DNA of 6,159 bases, taken from Chloroflexota bacterium. GTDB lineage: Bacteria; Chloroflexota; Dehalococcoidia; DSTF01; JACRBR01. Location of the stretch: the NCBI GenBank assembly GCA_021813085.1, contig JAKAMA010000159.1, positions 1 to 6,159 of the forward strand, given 5' to 3'. How positions within the stretch are numbered: the stretch's first letter is position 1; each line of letters opens with the position of its first letter. Position numbers and translations under genes: made by a program. Below, piece by piece: positions 4,543 to 6,159 of this stretch. Under the pieces are notes generated by a model that searched no databases, had not been told where the DNA came from, and worked only from the letters and a program-made list of their open reading frames with translations.

Positions 4543-5583
4543 CTACGCCGTCGCGCCGACCGCCTCCCGCTCCATCCGCTTGCCCACCGCGTGCGCCACC
4601 GTCGCGGTGCGCAGCATCACCCGTTCGAACGAATCGAACGTCAGCGACTGCGCGCCGTCGCTGAGCGCGTGGTCCGGGTTCGGGTGCACCTCCAGGATGA
4701 GCCCGTCGGCGCCCGCCGCCACCATCCCCAGGCACACCGGCTCGACGAGGTGCCACTTCCCGGTGCCGTGGCTCGGGTCGGCGATGACCGGCAGGTGGCT
4801 CAACTCCTTCACCAGCGGGATCGCGTTGATGTCCATCGTGTTCCGGGTCGCCGTCTCAAATGTGCGGATCCCGCGCTCGCAGAGGATCACGTTCCGGTTC
4901 CCCTTCGCCAGGATGTACTCCGCCGCCAGCAGCCAGTCCATCACGGACGCCGACATGCCGCGCTTCAGCAGCACCGGCTTGCCCACCTTCGCCACCTCTT
5001 CCAGCAGGAAGAAGTTCTGCGCGTTCCGCGCGCCGATCTGCATCACGTCGGCGTAGCGGGCGACGACGTCCACCGTCGCCTCCGACATCACCTCCGTGCA
5101 GACCGGCAGCCCGGTCTCCGCCCGCGCCTGCGCGAGCAGCTTCAGGCCTTCCTCCTCGAGCCCGCGGAAGCTGTACGGCGACGTCCGCGGTTTGAAGGCG
5201 CCGCCCCGAAGCATCGACGCGCCGCGCTCCTTGACCGCGCGCGCCGTCGCCATGACCTGCTCTTCGCTCTCGATCGCGCACGGGCCCGCGATCACGGTCA
5301 CCGTGCCCGCGCCGACCTTGACGCCGTTCACGTCCACGATCGTGTCCGCTGGCTTGAACTCGCGGCTGCACAGCTTGTACGGGCTGCTGATCCGCACGGT
5401 GCTGTCGACTCCGGGCATCGTCTCGAGCTCGTCCGACAGCTCCGGGTAGACGATGCCGACCACGCCGATCACGGTGCGCTCCGCACCCTCGATCGGGTGG
5501 CCGGACAGGCCCACCTCTTCCAGACGGCGCATCACGCCGTCGAACTCGTCGCGGCTATGCCCCGATTTCATGATCACCATCAT
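4543..5583 (-). CDS. aroF: 3-deoxy-7-phosphoheptulonate (DAHP) synthase, type I-beta with N-terminal ferredoxin-like domain
   Basis: Condenses phosphoenolpyruvate and erythrose 4-phosphate to DAHP, the first committed step of the shikimate pathway, in the cytoplasm. The 346-residue protein has an N-terminal ferredoxin/ACT-like regulatory domain (1-70; E-R-T-V-I-G-V-V-G, S-P-Y-K-L-C-S-R-E-F) followed by the TIM-barrel. Visible active-site elements are A-G-P-C (Cys102), K-P-R-T-S-P-Y-S-F (131-139), Q-I-G-A-R-N-A-Q-N-F (182-191), L-L-K-R-G (205-209), C-E-R-G-I-R-T-F-E (235-243), D-P-S-H (His272), Glu298 and Asp309. The metal ligands fall at the same numbers as in the Thermotoga maritima enzyme, whose N-domain binds Tyr for feedback inhibition, so similar control is likely. 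The start at 5583 follows GGAGGAG by 9 nt; the upstream open frame to 5676 is a Cys-rich extension without homology. It is co-directional with aroH, 40 nt apart, in an aromatic amino acid operon. Confidence 0.95.
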   Translation of the reverse strand: MMVIMKSGHSRDEFDGVMRRLEEVGLSGHPIEGAERTVIGVVGIVYPELSDELETMPGVDSTVRISSPYKLCSREFKPADTIVDVNGVKVGAGTVTVIAGPCAIESEEQVMATARAVKERGASMLRGGAFKPRTSPYSFRGLEEEGLKLLAQARAETGLPVCTEVMSEATVDVVARYADVMQIGARNAQNFFLLEEVAKVGKPVLLKRGMSASVMDWLLAAEYILAKGNRNVILCERGIRTFETATRNTMDINAIPLVKELSHLPVIADPSHGTGKWHLVEPVCLGMVAAGADGLILEVHPNPDHALSDGAQSLTFDSFERVMLRTATVAHAVGKRMEREAVGATA

Positions 5584-5592
5584 CGTCGCATT

Positions 5593-5615
5593 CTCCTCCG
5601 CCCCGGTGTTCGGGG
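5593..5615 (-). promoter_or_regulatory. Strong ribosome site of DAHP synthase with adjacent hairpin
   Basis: Read on the minus strand, a 5-bp hairpin (CCCCG-AACAC-CGGGG, 5615-5601) lies one base upstream of a near-perfect Shine-Dalgarno GGAGGAG (5599-5593), which is 9 nt before the ATG at 5583. The ribosome site fixes the start codon. The hairpin may stabilise the processed mRNA or insulate the site; its role is inference. Confidence 0.6.
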
Positions 5616-5623
5616 GGTGCATC

Positions 5624-5989
5624 TCAGTCGTCTGCCAGGTCGGGCCGCAGTGCCCGTGCCCCGTGCAGGTACACAAACTCGATCTCCTCCGGCGCCTTCG
5701 ATGTGTTGACGTGCATCAGGATGCGCAGGCACATCGGCAGGCTGCCGGGGACGTCCATCTCGTGTGCGCACATCAGGGCGACGCGGGTCCAGCCCATCGC
5801 ACGCGCCGCGACCGCGGGAAACTCGGCATCGAGGTCGGGCGTGGTGCTGAAGAACACGCTCGCGACGTCATCGCGCTCGACGCCGTTCGTCTCGATGATG
5901 GCCCGGAGGAGTTCGTCCGTCGCCGCGAGGATCGCTGCTCGGGTGTTCGCCCCTACCGTGGTCGCACCACGGATCCCCCGCAGACGCAT
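5624..5989 (-). CDS. aroH: Monofunctional chorismate mutase, AroH type
   Basis: Converts chorismate to prephenate, the branch to phenylalanine and tyrosine. The 121-residue protein matches the Bacillus subtilis AroH class (trimeric, pseudo-alpha/beta-barrel) rather than the all-helical AroQ class. Visible landmarks are R-G-I-R-G-A-T-T-V at the N-terminus (Arg7), S-T-T-P-D-L-D-A-E-F-P-A (Phe57), Arg63, C-A-H-E-M-D-V (Cys74, Glu77), Arg89, V-Y-L (Tyr107) and the L-R-P-D-L end (Arg115). These correspond to B. subtilis Arg7, Phe57, Arg63, Cys75, Glu78, Arg90, Tyr108 and Arg116 after a one-residue deletion before G-W. The start at 5989 reproduces the family N-terminus exactly. An in-frame ATG at 6109 would add 40 low-complexity residues, and neither start has an ideal ribosome site (GGGAG lies 13 nt upstream of 5989). 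It is followed by DAHP synthase 40 nt downstream. Confidence 0.93.
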   Translation of the reverse strand: MRLRGIRGATTVGANTRAAILAATDELLRAIIETNGVERDDVASVFFSTTPDLDAEFPAVAARAMGWTRVALMCAHEMDVPGSLPMCLRILMHVNTSKAPEEIEFVYLHGARALRPDLADD

Positions 5990-6007
5990 TGCCTCGTCCG
6001 CACTCCC

Positions 6008-6084
6008 GGCGGCGTGGCCCGCCGCCGTGCCCGCGGACGCCCCCGTCTCCCGCTGGAGCGGCTTAGCGGCGTCCAAAGACGCCG
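6008..6084 (-). promoter_or_regulatory. Possible attenuator-like leader of the aroH-DAHP synthase operon
   Basis: Read on the minus strand, this segment contains CGGCGTC (6084-6078) pairing with GACGCCG (6073-6067) around a 4-nt loop, then GGCGTCC (6041-6035), which can instead pair with GGACGCC (6074-6068). The two pairings exclude each other. A further 7-bp hairpin (CGCCGCC/GGCGGCG, plus-strand arms 6008-6014 and 6020-6026, 5-nt loop) lies 18 nt before the aroH ATG, next to GGGAG. A short frame rich in aromatic residues ends at 6063 inside the first hairpin. This geometry resembles ribosome-mediated attenuation, but in DNA this GC-rich, 7-bp complementarities arise by chance. Confidence 0.3.
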
Positions 6085-6158
6085 GCCGCGAAGACATACG
6101 TGCGGCCATCGGAGGTCGGCAACCAACCTTCGCTGGCTCTGCACGCTGGCCTCCGCAT
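6063..6158 (-). CDS. Short frame upstream of aroH: leader peptide or 3' end of a gene cut by the window edge
   Basis: I do not recognise this frame. It reads 31 codons from an ATG at 6158, one base inside the window edge, to a TAA at 6065-6063. It contains Trp, Tyr and two Phe within its last 21 residues (G-W-L-P-T-S-D-G-R-T-Y-V-F-A-A-G-V-F-G-R-R). The later codons are GC-ending like real genes here, so it may be the C-terminal tail of an upstream co-transcribed protein. Alternatively it is an aromatic-sensing leader peptide for the aroH operon. Upstream sequence is needed to choose. It overlaps, in a different frame, the putative N-terminal extension of aroH. Confidence 0.3.
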   Translation of the reverse strand: MRRPACRASEGWLPTSDGRTYVFAAGVFGRR

Positions 6159-6159
6159 G

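Noticed and set aside
5584..5676. N-terminal extension of DAHP synthase from 5676
   Set aside because: It is Cys/Thr/Pro-rich, overlaps the end of aroH, and a strong ribosome site plus family alignment set the start at 5583.
4234..5709. 491-codon plus-strand frame across the aromatic operon
   Set aside because: Antisense to DAHP synthase; Arg/His/Ala-rich with no motif. It is open only because of GC composition.
1..6159. CRISPR array, insertion sequence, prophage, toxin-antitoxin or defence genes
   Set aside because: No spaced direct repeats, transposase, integrase, terminal inverted repeats or such protein families are seen on either strand; the content is housekeeping.

Overview
This is a GC-rich (roughly 70%) bacterial chromosomal segment of housekeeping and envelope genes. 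It has no sign of phage, transposon or CRISPR. The very high GC3, GTG start, leaderless-type promoters (TAnnnT 7 nt before the start codon), secreted Ser/Thr/Ala-rich lipoproteins and a DUF4232-like domain fit Chloroflexota (Dehalococcoidia-like) or Actinomycetota. The sequence alone does not decide between them. The first nine bases match the 3' end of the common Illumina adapter, so the left edge is probably a raw contig end from short-read assembly.

Left part (1-3648, plus strand): the 3' part of an AI-2E/PerM-family membrane transporter; a small lipoprotein with a C-terminal DUF4232-like domain; an HtrA/DegP-type serine protease that is itself a predicted lipoprotein with one PDZ domain; and dUTPase (dut). 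The protease and dut each appear to have their own promoter placed so that transcription would begin at the start codon. The lipoprotein instead has a short leader with a GGGAGG ribosome site.

Middle (3700-4517, plus strand): a promoter, a complete tRNA-Ser(GCU) with long variable arm and encoded CCA, then only 10 nt later the first of two tandem DUF2007-like small proteins. The second copy overlaps the first by ATGA and carries a frameshift, best explained by a CT dinucleotide duplication. A perfect 28-nt palindrome closes this unit and probably terminates transcription from both sides.

Right part (4543-6159, minus strand): an aromatic amino acid operon with an AroH-type chorismate mutase followed 40 nt later by a type I-beta DAHP synthase. 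All recognised catalytic residues are present in both. These enzymes are the entry step of the shikimate pathway and the branch step to Phe/Tyr. Upstream of aroH, at the window edge, a 31-codon frame containing Trp, Tyr and two Phe ends inside mutually exclusive inverted repeats. This could be an attenuation leader, or simply the tail of an upstream gene. It is the most speculative but potentially most interesting element here. The other good leads are the tRNA-mRNA linkage, the frameshifted paralog and the leaderless promoters.
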